In this document: piece after piece, positions 55,603-64,000 of the stretch | Layout of the letters: every line of letters begins with the position of its first letter | How positions within the stretch are numbered: the first letter of the stretch is position 1 | Assembly: GCF_007097395.1 (NCBI RefSeq) | Contig: NZ_VKDC01000003.1 | Location: 124,001 to 188,000, forward strand | DNA from: Fulvivirga sp. M361 | GTDB taxonomy: Bacteria; Bacteroidota; Bacteroidia; Cytophagales; Cyclobacteriaceae | Length of the DNA: 64,000 bases | Direction of reading: 5' to 3' | Notes under the pieces: generated by a model | Database searches by the model: none | Told to the model about the DNA's origin: nothing | Seen by the model: only the letters and a program-made list of their open reading frames with translations | Program-made: the position numbers and the translations under genes

Positions 55603-56097
55603 CTATTCTATTATTTTTCCTAATGCAGTGAGTGTACCACTGGCTTTGAGCTGGTAGGCAGCCATGTTCTTAGGACTTATCGCAAATTTCAAGCGTCCTC
55701 CTTCCGTGTAAAATCCAATGCAGGAACCTTTTCCAACATGTTTTTGGCCTTTGGTGACCAATAAAATGTGGTTGCTTTTTGCAGAAGCCACAGCCTGTTG
55801 TAGCGTAGCATCTGTAGTTTCACCAACATATACAATATCACACTCTTCAATTTTTGAAAGACCATCAAGTTGTATTGCTGTAATTTTTCCAGAGCTGGCA
55901 GAAACCTTATTCAGCTCTTTCAATACCATACTGTTGTTCAGTACGCCCACCGTTTTTTTGGCTTTGTTATCAGGCCATTTGATATAGTCACTAAATTTGT
56001 AGATAAATAGTGCTTCAAACCGCTCTGTGCTCTGTCCAAATATGCTTGTCAAACTTCCCGTTAGGACCAGCATAATCACCATAATCATTTTTTCCAT
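55603..56097 (-). CDS. YfiR-like (DUF4154) periplasmic protein
   Basis: A secreted protein of about 164 residues. After the signal peptide (M-I-M-V-I-M-L-V-L-T-G-S, ending F-G-Q) come the family features F-I-Y-K-F-S-D-Y-I-K-W-P, then G-V-L-N-N and a C-terminal K-F-A-I-S-P-K-N-M. In Pseudomonas, YfiR restrains the diguanylate cyclase YfiN; no YfiN or YfiB gene is near, and here the partner is the TonB receptor 21 bases downstream. I choose ATG 56097 because a minus-strand TAGATTTG box at 56123-56130 would place the transcription start near 56116, after the ATG at 56118. Confidence 0.82.
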   Translation of the reverse strand: MEKMIMVIMLVLTGSLTSIFGQSTERFEALFIYKFSDYIKWPDNKAKKTVGVLNNSMVLKELNKVSASSGKITAIQLDGLSKIEECDIVYVGETTDATLQQAVASAKSNHILLVTKGQKHVGKGSCIGFYTEGGRLKFAISPKNMAAYQLKASGTLTALGKIIE

Positions 56098-56118
56098 ACC
56101 CTTCTTTTTTTCAATCAT

Positions 56119-56470
56119 CTTACAAATCTAGAGAGGGCAAATGCACTATGTAATCAGCGATTGGTCGTATTCTTATTAAGTGTTTTAGCGTATTTATTGG
56201 CGTAATCAACTGTTTTGTAGGTATTTATGTCTATAGTACGTGAGGATGGAGCAGACATGAATTTGAATTTGAACCATTGGTATATGCAATAACATCAGTC
56301 CGACGGGGCATCATTCATTTGTTAATTCAATACAAAATCAGCGATCCTATTGTAGTTTTGTCTGAACTGTATTATTGATGGCGCGTTCCGGAACATCGTG
56401 GGCCATTTAGCATGATAATAAAACAAATGACCGGGTAAATCAAAATCTATTGAAACGTCGTTATTAGCGT
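56119..56470. other. 352-base divergent intergenic region
   Basis: It separates the yfiR-like gene (minus) from the HExxH gene (plus). On the minus strand TAGATTTG (56123-56130) is a good -7 box for the yfiR-receptor pair. On the plus strand TAGTTTTG (56353-56360) is also an exact -7 match, but has no well-spaced -33 element. The palindrome GTTCCGGAAC lies near 56385-56394. No ORF or known RNA was recognised. Confidence 0.45.
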
Positions 56471-57079
56471 ATGACTTTAAAGGGGTTTATATTATCGTTT
56501 GCTGTGGTGATGACGGGAGGCCTGGAGCTGATCGGGCAACCTGATAACATTAAATACTATGATAAAGAGACCTTCGGGCCAAAACTGGATACATTAAGAC
56601 TATTGAATGGAAATGCTGTAACGCCACAAGGTGACCCATTGGAATTGGCAGTAAACATTGCTTTGCAGCACTACCCCGAACTGAAAGGGCGTGATATCCG
56701 CATCAAGTACAAGAAAAACGTGCGACACCCGATCACCGCAAGTTGGGCGGCAGGTAATGTATTCAGGTCCAGGAAGAAGCATAAGTATGTTTTACTCATA
56801 GCGTCTAATGCCTTTATAAAACATATCTCTCTAAATGATCAGGTAGGCGTTTTTGGTCATGAAATGGCACATTTCAAATATTATAGCGAACACCCTTCTA
56901 TTCACATGCTATGGTGGGCGGCCAAATATCTAACCTCTAAGAAGTTTCACTATGAATTTGAACGTGAGGCAGACAGGACGGCCATTGATCATGGACTGGG
57001 CCATCAACTTTTGGGAATAGCATTTTATCTTAAAAGAAGTGAGATTGAAGATTATATGAAAAAGAGTGGAGCGTTTTGA
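56471..57079 (+). CDS. small secreted HExxH (M48-like) metalloprotease
   Basis: A 202-residue protein with a signal peptide (about 1-23, ending L-I-G-Q). The zinc motif is F-G-H-E-M-A-H (His130, Glu131, His134), and F-E-R-E-A-D offers the third ligand as Glu164, in the ExxAD arrangement of M48 peptidases. It has no membrane helices or C-terminal repeats, so it is a near-minimal gluzincin domain, probably periplasmic. Substrate unknown. It stands alone, 358 bases before the sigma factor gene. Confidence 0.75.
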   Translation: MTLKGFILSFAVVMTGGLELIGQPDNIKYYDKETFGPKLDTLRLLNGNAVTPQGDPLELAVNIALQHYPELKGRDIRIKYKKNVRHPITASWAAGNVFRSRKKHKYVLLIASNAFIKHISLNDQVGVFGHEMAHFKYYSEHPSIHMLWWAAKYLTSKKFHYEFEREADRTAIDHGLGHQLLGIAFYLKRSEIEDYMKKSGAF

Positions 57080-57437
57080 TCCATAGGGCCTAAACCGGAG
57101 TGCAACGACTGATGACTAAATAGGGAAGTATCTTTTATTTTTTTTACTGACTAACTTCAAGTTTTAATTTGATTTTTTTTATAATATATCCTTACATCAT
57201 AAAAAAAAATGGTTCAGATTCATTTTTAGCAATATCTTGAAGATGCTTTTAGGAAATTAATGCGCTAATTTTCAGGCTGTTAACTTTTTAGTTTCCCTTC
57301 AGTCAGTTATCTTAATAAGTCATTCTGTGAAATAGTGATGGAGGAGGTGGTTGATTCGTCCTCTTTAATCTCTTAAATTGTAAAAGGGTTTTAAAAATAG
57401 GATACTGACGAAAGAACTTTATACGGATAATGAGCTG
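57080..57437. other. 358-base A+T-rich region before the sigma factor gene
   Basis: Very rich in T and A tracts, including runs of eight or nine, with no ORF of note. A short hairpin, GAGGA with TCCTC near 57341-57362, is the only structure seen. The frame of the sigma gene is open from 57384, so the last 50 bases may encode its N terminus. Confidence 0.4.
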
Positions 57438-57986
57438 GTGAAGCTGCTCCAAAAGGGAGATGATAGTGCTTTTGAAATTATTTACAACAAGCACTGGGAA
57501 TCTATGTATGCAATGGCTTATAATCGCTTGAGATCACGAGAGGTGGCGGAAGGTATCATCCAGGATATTTTTACGGACCTTTGGGTGAAACGTCAGGACC
57601 TGACAATCTATAAATCATTAACATCTTATTTGTTTTCTGCTTTAAAGTATAAAACACTCAATGTTATTGCTCACCAGTCTGTGAGAAGAAAATATATTCA
57701 GGAACAACAACCCTTTTCCGTTTCTTATAAAAACAGTACAGACGATACATTGTCCTTTAACGAATTGTACGAACTTATCTCACAGACTATAGACGAACTA
57801 CCAAAAAAATGCCGGTTGGTTTTTCGACTTAAATACGATGAAAACTATAGTACAAAACAGATAGCAGATGAGCTGGATATTTCTCCCCGGACAGTGGAAA
57901 CACATGTTGGCCAAGCAAAGAAAATACTGAAATCGAAGTTGACAAGGTATTTGGGTGTTTCTGTTTGCCTATTGCTGTCATTGTAA
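57438..57986 (+). CDS. ECF RNA polymerase sigma factor (Bacteroidota SusCD/FecI-like group)
   Basis: A sigma factor of at least 182 residues. Region 2 contains S-A-F-E-I-I-Y-N-K-H-W and F-T-D-L-W-V-K-R; region 4 has L-P-K-K-C-R-L-V-F-R-L-K and the helix-turn-helix S-T-K-Q-I-A-D-E-L-D-I-S-P-R-T-V-E-T-H. It is paired with FecR and an STN-domain SusC, the surface-signalling arrangement. The first conventional start is GTG 57438, but the upstream codons in frame read L-Y-T-D-N-E-L, which resembles the normal ECF N terminus; a CTG at 57405 could be the true start. Confidence 0.92.
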   Translation: MKLLQKGDDSAFEIIYNKHWESMYAMAYNRLRSREVAEGIIQDIFTDLWVKRQDLTIYKSLTSYLFSALKYKTLNVIAHQSVRRKYIQEQQPFSVSYKNSTDDTLSFNELYELISQTIDELPKKCRLVFRLKYDENYSTKQIADELDISPRTVETHVGQAKKILKSKLTRYLGVSVCLLLSL

Positions 57987-58164
57987 CCATTCTGCTATCT
58001 ACTCCTGTCTGACGGATATCTTAAGGGCCACAAAACTCAATATTTTTCGTTTTAACTATCTGATTTTTAATTGATTTAGATATTTTTTAATTTTTTTTCT
58101 TTGCTCACTACGTAGTTTGGGCCGCTGAACTGACTTTATATAAAGGCCAGAACTATTCACTCCC

Positions 58165-59220
58165 ATGAGACAAGAGAAATTGGAAAAACTAATTCGTAAA
58201 TATTTGAAGGGTCAAGCCAGCCTTGAGGAGCAACAAAAGGTGGATAAGTGGTATACTTCTTTTGATGATACTGAAGTGCTCATGGTGGGTGATCCAGACA
58301 ATAAAGAGGAGATCCGAAAGAAAATGTTCTCCAATATTCAATCAGGTCTAGTGGTACAGCGACTGAGAGACCACTATGCCGCAAGGAGAAAAAGGAGGCG
58401 TTTTATAGGTACCAGTGTAGCGGCTGTTCTACTATTAGTATTGGTTGCTACAGGTGTGATCTCAAGATATTATATGAAACAAAGTCATTTTTCAGCTGCT
58501 GGTATTGTATATGTCGATCGGCATACCGAAGCGGGACAAAAACGGACCATGACGCTTCCGGATGGGTCAAGGGTGCGCTTGAATGCAGGCAGCGAGATCC
58601 GATTTCCTGAAAAATTTTCTAAAGAAAGTCGAAATGTTTTTTTGAAAGGAGAGGCATTCTTTGAGGTAACTAAAAACCCTTCAAAGCCCTTTATTGTTAC
58701 TTCCGGACAGTTTACTACTTCCGTATTAGGGACTTCCTTTAACGTAAAGTATTATCCTGAAGAGGACCAGATGCAAGTGACGGTGGCCTCAGGAAAGGTA
58801 AATGTCACACATGAGGACAACGCTGTGATACTTGAAAAGAATCAAAGAGTAGTATTTAGTAGTGCTGACAGTGCCTGGATAAAAAGAGTGGTAACAGCCC
58901 AGGATTATATTGCGTGGAAAGACGGCTGGTTGGTATTTCAAAATGAGCCACTTGATGAGGTGATGCCTGCATTGGAGCGTTGGTATGGTGTTAAGATAGT
59001 AACAAAGAGTATTCATGAAAACCCAAAAATAAATAAGTTCTTAAAAGTAGGCTTACTTAAAAGAAGGGTTACCCTAAAACAACAGAACCAGTCATTGAGT
59101 GCTGTGTTAAAGGCTTTGGGGCATGCTGGAAATTTTACTTATGAAATGAGAAATGATTCTGTCATGATTACAATATCACCTCAGAAGTTTTATCTGAACA
59201 AAGATTTAGTAACCAATTAA
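58165..59220 (+). CDS. FecR family anti-sigma factor
   Basis: A 351-residue inner-membrane regulator. The cytoplasmic N-terminal part (about 1-78) binds the sigma factor, a helix at about 80-100 crosses the membrane, and the periplasmic FecR domain follows (T-L-P-D-G-S-R-V-R-L-N-A-G-S, F-E-V-T-K-N-P-S-K-P-F, V-L-G-T-S-F-N-V) with a C-terminal DUF4974 domain (about 265-345). It transmits the signal from the STN domain of the SusC receptor. It is 178 bases after the sigma gene. Confidence 0.94.
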   Translation: MRQEKLEKLIRKYLKGQASLEEQQKVDKWYTSFDDTEVLMVGDPDNKEEIRKKMFSNIQSGLVVQRLRDHYAARRKRRRFIGTSVAAVLLLVLVATGVISRYYMKQSHFSAAGIVYVDRHTEAGQKRTMTLPDGSRVRLNAGSEIRFPEKFSKESRNVFLKGEAFFEVTKNPSKPFIVTSGQFTTSVLGTSFNVKYYPEEDQMQVTVASGKVNVTHEDNAVILEKNQRVVFSSADSAWIKRVVTAQDYIAWKDGWLVFQNEPLDEVMPALERWYGVKIVTKSIHENPKINKFLKVGLLKRRVTLKQQNQSLSAVLKALGHAGNFTYEMRNDSVMITISPQKFYLNKDLVTN

Positions 59221-59261
59221 ATCAAAATGAAAATATAGCGTCAAAAACCATATAAATAAAA

Positions 59262-59291
59262 GAGCGAAAGTACGGCCAGGTACTTTCGCTC
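59262..59291 (+). promoter_or_regulatory. perfect 12-bp hairpin between fecR and susC
   Basis: GAGCGAAAGTAC (59262-59273), loop GGCCAG, and GTACTTTCGCTC (59280-59291) form a perfect stem. AAAATTTC follows, not a T-run, so it is not a normal terminator on this strand. It may act as an mRNA processing or stability element between the regulator and the abundant receptor message. Confidence 0.7.
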
Positions 59292-59336
59292 AAAATTTCA
59301 CGATTAACTATTGTTTCACAATTAACCGTATTGCTT

Positions 59337-62300
59337 ATGCACAAATTTACCAAAAACGATTGGGTTAAAACAATTCTAACAATGTCGAGGAGGATTTTTT
59401 TGATGTGGATGATAACCAGCACCTTATCGGGTGTGTTATTGGCCCATACCGGGGAGTCTCAAAAGCTGTTGAGTGACTATAAAGTCATCCTGACACCTGG
59501 AGTAAAAACACTCTCTAACGTACTCACTGAGATTGAGACCCAAACTGATTTTACTTTCACCTACTTTGATGAACTTGATGAAAAGATTGAAGTAAGGGTA
59601 GATGCCCGCAAAAAGCGCCTGGATAAGGTGTTAGAGCTGATAGCTGAAAAAAAAGACCTTCACTTTAAGCGGGTGAATAACCTTATTTCTGTTCGTAAAA
59701 AGCTCGTCGTAAAGCTGTCAAATGGTCTCTTGAAAGAGAAGAGCCTGGATTATGTTATTAAAGGTAAAGTGCTTGACGAGAGGGGAAATGGACTCCCGGG
59801 AGCGAGTGTGGTTGTCACGGGTACTACTATAGGTGCTATTACAGATATTGATGGAAATTACACTTTGAGAGTTCCTGAAGACGCTACTACTTTGACGTTT
59901 TCTTTTATCGGATATACTTCTTTTAAGGAGGAAATTAGTGGTCGGACTGAAGTGAATGTGACCATGAATCCTGACATTGCTCAACTGCAAGAGGTAGTGG
60001 TGATTGGTTATGGGAATGTAGAACGTAGGGATTTAACAGGAACTGTATCTACCATTAAAGCTAAGGATATGGAGGCGCTGCCTGTAAACATCAATATTGA
60101 TCAGGCTTTACAAGGGCAAGCAGCGGGTGTTTATGTAGTTCAGGAAAGTGGACAGCCAGGTAGTGCAGCACGGGTGCGTATCCGGGGATCTACTTCATTA
60201 CTTGGCTCAAATCAACCATTATATGTTATTGATGGTATACCTGTTGTCGCTACGAGTAATATACCAAGCAACGCCAATAATTTGAATGGAGAATTACTTA
60301 ATGAGGGGGTGAATAGTCCTTTGGGTAATATCAATACATCAGATATTGAATCCGTTAATATTTTGAAAGATGCTTCAGCCACAGCTATTTATGGATCAAG
60401 GGCTGCCAATGGAGTGATTATTATCACCACTAAAAGAGGTGGAGAAGGTCAAAAACCAATTTTTAATGCAAATTTCAGTGTAAACAGAGGAGAAGCGCAA
60501 ACAGTTGACTTGCTTAATGCAGAACAATTTCGGGGTGTATGGACTGAAGCCGTAGTGAATTCGGGATCCACCAACGGCTTTGCTCAAAGTGTACTTGATA
60601 GTACTTATTTTGGTGATGCCGATACTAATTGGGAAGATGAGGTGAGTGTCACGAATCCAGTGACCACGAATTTTAACTTATCTGCCAGTGGAGGATCCAA
60701 AAACACTAAATATTATGTGGGTTTGGGAATTAGGGATCAGGATGGCGTTTTTGAGAATTCTGCATTTGAACGCTATTCACTTAATTTGAATTTAGATACT
60801 GAACTAAGTGATGCATTAACAATAGGGACGAGTATAAGTCTTTCGCACTCGAATCAAATCATACCGGATCCAGGTTTATTGAATACTATTAACCGCTTCC
60901 GTCCGGATGTGCCTGTATTTGATGAAAATGGTGATTATTTTGTTTCAGGTACATTTCGCGAACAAAACCCGGTAGCTTTGTCTACAGCTAAAACGGAGAA
61001 TGTTACCAGTCTTCTACTTGGGTCGGTCTATGGTCAACTTGATATTTTTGAAGGGTTATATTTTAAATCATTTCTGTCTTTCAACTACAATGCAGGTAAT
61101 CGTGAAAGTTTTTACCCTAGTCATACTGGTCAAGGTGGTCTGAATACGATAACCGGGGCATTGGGAAGCGGATATGCTGTTCATGGCAACTCAGATCTTT
61201 TATCTCATGTATGGGAGAATACGGTACACTATGACCGTCAGTTGGACAAACATTTGTTTAATGCTGTACTTGGAGTTAGCTGGCAAGGTGATCAGAGTAG
61301 TTATTTGGAAGCTTCAGGTGAGGGCTTTCCGCAAGATGATGTGTTAACAAACCTGGGCAGTGCTACCAGTGATTTCCTGATAGACTCATATGAATCTGAA
61401 AATGGACTAACTTCCTATTTCGGCAGAGTAAACTATACCTACGATGATCGTTACTATATAACTTTGGCAGGAAGGGTTGACGGATCTTCTAAGTTTGCTG
61501 ACAATAATAAATGGGCGTTTTTCCCAACAGCTGCCTTGGCCTGGAGGATTTCTAGTGAAGAATTTATGTCCGGTGCGCGAATTTTTGATGACCTTAAACT
61601 TAGGGCGAGTATTGGTGTTACCGGTCAACAGGATTTTGGAGACTATCAATGGCGAACTCTTTTTGAATCAAGTACTTATGGAGGTTTGCCGGCAGTTGTA
61701 CAAAATCAATTGGGAAATAGCGATTTAAAATGGGAAACTAGTCAGCAATTTGACCTTGGTTTAGACTTTTCAATGCTATCAGGAAGACTTAGCGGATCAG
61801 TAGTCTATTATCAAAAGAGTACAAATGATCTATTATATTTTGCTAATATTCCCAGAAACGCTGGTTTCACCAGGGTGATAAGCAATCTTGGGGATACAGA
61901 AAATGAAGGGATTGAATTAGAATTGACGGCTGACATTATTCGTTCAGAAAACTTTGGTTGGCAACTTTCAGGTAACATCAGTCGAAACCGCAATAGACTT
62001 ACAAGTATTAACGATGATTTCCTTGATGAGGACACAAATACGATCAACCCTCCAAATACTGGTTCGAGACTTAAGGTGGGTGAGCCCATAGGGCTTATCT
62101 TCGGATATGTAGCCGATGGTATTTTCCAAGAGCAATCCGAAATTGATGCTCTTAACGCCTCTGCGCCTGATGGCAGTTACCAAAGAGATGGAACGGCACC
62201 CGGTGATTTGAGATTTCTTGATATTAACGGGCCGGATGGAATACCGGATGGAGAGGTTAATGCTTTCGATCAAACAATTATTGGTGACACTCAAGCGGAT

Positions 62301-62804
62301 TGGTTCGGTGGTTTTACCAATACGCTTACTTATAAAGGTCTTACGTTAACAGCCTTATTTACTTATTCCATCGGCAATGACTTGTTTTGGGAAAGTCAAC
62401 GTGTAGGTATTACGTTTGCAAGTGCCTTTGCCAGCGAGAATAAGATCGCTGAAGTGTTAAATAATTGGACAGCAGAAAACCCTACCGATCAGCCAAGATC
62501 GGTTTTTCTTGACCCAAATGATAATGACCGTTTTTCAAGCTATTATGTGCATGATGCTTCTTATCTCCGCTTGAAAAATATCAGTTTGTCATATCAATTG
62601 CCTGCATCTATCTTGAAAAGAACGAAATTCATTAACACCTGTGTGTTCCATGTATCGGCAACTAATCTATTAACATTTACTAACTATCCCGGTGCAGATC
62701 CCGAGACTAACAATTTGTTTAACAATGATGTAAGCTCAGGCAGGGATAATAATCGCTTTCCACAAGCAAGGTTATACAGCGGGGGAGTAAGAATAAGCTT
62801 TTAA
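59337..62804 (+). CDS. SusC/RagA-type TonB-linked outer-membrane protein with STN signalling domain
   Basis: A 1155-residue TonB-dependent importer. Order: signal peptide (to about 38), STN domain (about 48-120, L-S-N-V-L-T-E-I-E-T-Q-T-D-F), carboxypeptidase-like domain (143-213, G-K-V-L-D-E-R-G-N-G-L-P-G-A), TonB box E-V-V-V-I-G-Y-G (219-226), plug (L-Q-G-Q-A-A-G-V and A-T-A-I-Y-G-S-R-A-A-N-G-V-I) and barrel ending Y-S-G-G-V-R-I-S-F. The STN domain means it signals to FecR and the sigma factor. ATG 59337 is preferred over the TTG two codons upstream. Its partner SusD follows after 20 bases. No glycoside hydrolase is visible, so the nutrient is unknown. Confidence 0.95.
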   Translation: MHKFTKNDWVKTILTMSRRIFLMWMITSTLSGVLLAHTGESQKLLSDYKVILTPGVKTLSNVLTEIETQTDFTFTYFDELDEKIEVRVDARKKRLDKVLELIAEKKDLHFKRVNNLISVRKKLVVKLSNGLLKEKSLDYVIKGKVLDERGNGLPGASVVVTGTTIGAITDIDGNYTLRVPEDATTLTFSFIGYTSFKEEISGRTEVNVTMNPDIAQLQEVVVIGYGNVERRDLTGTVSTIKAKDMEALPVNINIDQALQGQAAGVYVVQESGQPGSAARVRIRGSTSLLGSNQPLYVIDGIPVVATSNIPSNANNLNGELLNEGVNSPLGNINTSDIESVNILKDASATAIYGSRAANGVIIITTKRGGEGQKPIFNANFSVNRGEAQTVDLLNAEQFRGVWTEAVVNSGSTNGFAQSVLDSTYFGDADTNWEDEVSVTNPVTTNFNLSASGGSKNTKYYVGLGIRDQDGVFENSAFERYSLNLNLDTELSDALTIGTSISLSHSNQIIPDPGLLNTINRFRPDVPVFDENGDYFVSGTFREQNPVALSTAKTENVTSLLLGSVYGQLDIFEGLYFKSFLSFNYNAGNRESFYPSHTGQGGLNTITGALGSGYAVHGNSDLLSHVWENTVHYDRQLDKHLFNAVLGVSWQGDQSSYLEASGEGFPQDDVLTNLGSATSDFLIDSYESENGLTSYFGRVNYTYDDRYYITLAGRVDGSSKFADNNKWAFFPTAALAWRISSEEFMSGARIFDDLKLRASIGVTGQQDFGDYQWRTLFESSTYGGLPAVVQNQLGNSDLKWETSQQFDLGLDFSMLSGRLSGSVVYYQKSTNDLLYFANIPRNAGFTRVISNLGDTENEGIELELTADIIRSENFGWQLSGNISRNRNRLTSINDDFLDEDTNTINPPNTGSRLKVGEPIGLIFGYVADGIFQEQSEIDALNASAPDGSYQRDGTAPGDLRFLDINGPDGIPDGEVNAFDQTIIGDTQADWFGGFTNTLTYKGLTLTALFTYSIGNDLFWESQRVGITFASAFASENKIAEVLNNWTAENPTDQPRSVFLDPNDNDRFSSYYVHDASYLRLKNISLSYQLPASILKRTKFINTCVFHVSATNLLTFTNYPGADPETNNLFNNDVSSGRDNNRFPQARLYSGGVRISF

Positions 62805-62824
62805 TATAATTCAAACTGATAAAT

Positions 62825-64000
62825 ATGAAGCATATATATATAATACTTATAATTATTTTAACCATTACAGGATGTGGCTTAACGGATGTCTTAGATAATG
62901 AACCACCTAATAATCTTGTTCCTGAAAATGTGGTTAATGATGTATCAGGTGCTGAAAATCTACTCAATGGCGCTTATGCCACACTAAATGAGCAGGGTTA
63001 TTATTTGCATACAGAGTATACACCGGGTCTGTTGAGTGGTAGTATGGAAATTCGTACGACTATAGGTGATGCGCAATTGGAGCAAAATGCTGTTGAGACT
63101 GATAATTCAGTTACTTTGCCAACGCTGTGGGGTGTATTTTATGAGATGATCAATGCGGCTAACAATGTTATTGATTTAGTTCCTGAATTGGATGACAACC
63201 TATTCTTGAACGGCCGTAAGGAAGAAATAATTGGCGAAGCCCATTTTCTAAGAGCTATGGCTCATTTCGATGCACTCAGGTATTTTGGGCAGTTCTATGA
63301 CCTTAATAGCGCACTAGGGGTAATAACTCGTACAGAACCATCTGATTTTGTAACAAGGAACCTGGGACGAAGTAGTGTGAGAGATGTTTATGAATTGATT
63401 ATAGAAGATCTGGATGTTGCTATTAATCAATCGCCTGATCTCACTGTGCCCTATTACAGTTCAAAAACGTCGGCGAAAGCACTGAAAGCGCGAGTTAGGC
63501 TGTACATGGGTGAATACGCTGAGGCGGCCGTATTGGCTGATGAAGTGATTGAGGAAGGTCTCGTTTCACTCAGTTCTACATTTGCCGATGTATTTGATGA
63601 TGGAATTACATCAGATGAGATGATCTTTATGCGCTATCGGGATGATGTGAATTTTAACAGTGCGCTATTAAATAGGAAAAGATTTCAATATGGCTTTAGA
63701 TGGTATCAAGCTGGTGAATGGCTTGTGGATCTTATGGGCACTGATCCCAGAGCAGGTGAGACTTATTCTTTGAGTAATTTAAGTATACAGAAAGTCTATA
63801 ATATTGATACTTATAATCCTACATATTATATACGTCTGGCTGAGATGTATCTTATTAAGTCAGAAGGACTGGCCCGGAGTGGAGCTTCGTTAGAAGAAGC
63901 TAAAGCTCCCTTGGAAGAAATACGGTCGCGTGCGTTCGGATCACCACAAATTTCTGCTGCTACCACGATCCCTGAGCTACTTGACGAAATTTATACAGAA
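62825..64000 (+). CDS. SusD/RagB-type nutrient-binding outer-membrane lipoprotein (partial)
   Basis: The first 392 codons are present and the gene runs off the right edge. A hydrophobic signal is followed by a lipobox T-I-T-G-C with Cys17. N-G-A-Y-A-T-L-N near the mature N terminus, the helical A-H-F-L-R-A-M-A-H-F-D-A-L-R-Y-F-G and I-R-L-A-E-M-Y-L-I-K-S-E-G are SusD signatures. It forms the lid over the SusC barrel at 59.3 kb and binds the ligand at the cell surface. Confidence 0.94.
   Translation, partial: MKHIYIILIIILTITGCGLTDVLDNEPPNNLVPENVVNDVSGAENLLNGAYATLNEQGYYLHTEYTPGLLSGSMEIRTTIGDAQLEQNAVETDNSVTLPTLWGVFYEMINAANNVIDLVPELDDNLFLNGRKEEIIGEAHFLRAMAHFDALRYFGQFYDLNSALGVITRTEPSDFVTRNLGRSSVRDVYELIIEDLDVAINQSPDLTVPYYSSKTSAKALKARVRLYMGEYAEAAVLADEVIEEGLVSLSSTFADVFDDGITSDEMIFMRYRDDVNFNSALLNRKRFQYGFRWYQAGEWLVDLMGTDPRAGETYSLSNLSIQKVYNIDTYNPTYYIRLAEMYLIKSEGLARSGASLEEAKAPLEEIRSRAFGSPQISAATTIPELLDEIYTE

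Overview
The window is a single stretch of chromosome from a member of the Bacteroidota, most likely order Cytophagales (Fulvivirga/Marivirga-like lineages would fit; the genus cannot be fixed from the sequence alone). The evidence is a SusC/SusD pair driven by an ECF sigma/FecR pair, a type IX secretion (type B sorting domain) protein, DUF4249, DUF4290 and DUF3109 proteins, a 386-residue leucine-insensitive-looking LeuA, the DUF177-rpmF-plsX-fabH-efp-accB-accC cluster, and promoters of the TTG-N(17-21)-TAnnTTTG type. No rRNA, tRNA, CRISPR array, insertion sequence or prophage was recognised; almost all of the window is ordinary housekeeping DNA.

Layout. 1-2.1 kb: the last codons of an outer-membrane protein, a DUF4249 lipoprotein, and an orphan A+T-rich glycosyltransferase. 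2.2-6.2 kb: an FtsX/MacB-type permease (minus), then a TetR regulator and a short-chain dehydrogenase tied together by three copies of a TGAAAC-N4-GTTTCA operator. 6.3-11.4 kb (minus): MscS channel, then uvrD/pcrA-DUF4290-murA; MurA carries Asp instead of the fosfomycin-target Cys. 11.6-18.6 kb: DUF3109 protein, an outer-membrane barrel, and the minus-strand fatty-acid/phospholipid/translation operon (TerB-like, DUF177, rpmF, plsX, fabH, efp, accB, accC) closed by an intrinsic terminator. 18.8-28.6 kb: pdxA; rsmA-mgtE-2-hydroxyacid dehydrogenase; pentapeptide protein; greA-HIT; gpsA overlapping a PlsB-like acyltransferase; two unknowns. 28.7-41.1 kb: T9SS cargo, DCC oxidoreductase, fabD, subtilase, aminopeptidase P, RidA, IscA, methylmalonyl-CoA epimerase, thiL and several unknown proteins.

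41.3-53.2 kb is the complete branched-chain amino-acid pathway on one strand: leuA-leuC-leuD-[terminator]-leuB-[promoter, leader peptide, attenuator]-ilvE-ilvD-ilvB-ilvN-ilvC-[hairpin and small ORF]-ilvA. This is the most interesting part of the window. A 23-codon leader with 12 Ile/Val/Leu codons precedes a strong terminator and a competing antiterminator, a textbook attenuator layout. Two further terminator-like elements split the cluster before leuB and before ilvA; the latter lies inside a 21-codon, leucine-rich small ORF whose stop overlaps the ilvA start.

53.4-64.0 kb: a YfiR-like protein and TonB receptor pair (minus), a small secreted HExxH protein, and a trans-envelope signalling set of ECF sigma factor, FecR anti-sigma factor, STN-domain SusC and a SusD lipoprotein that runs off the right edge.
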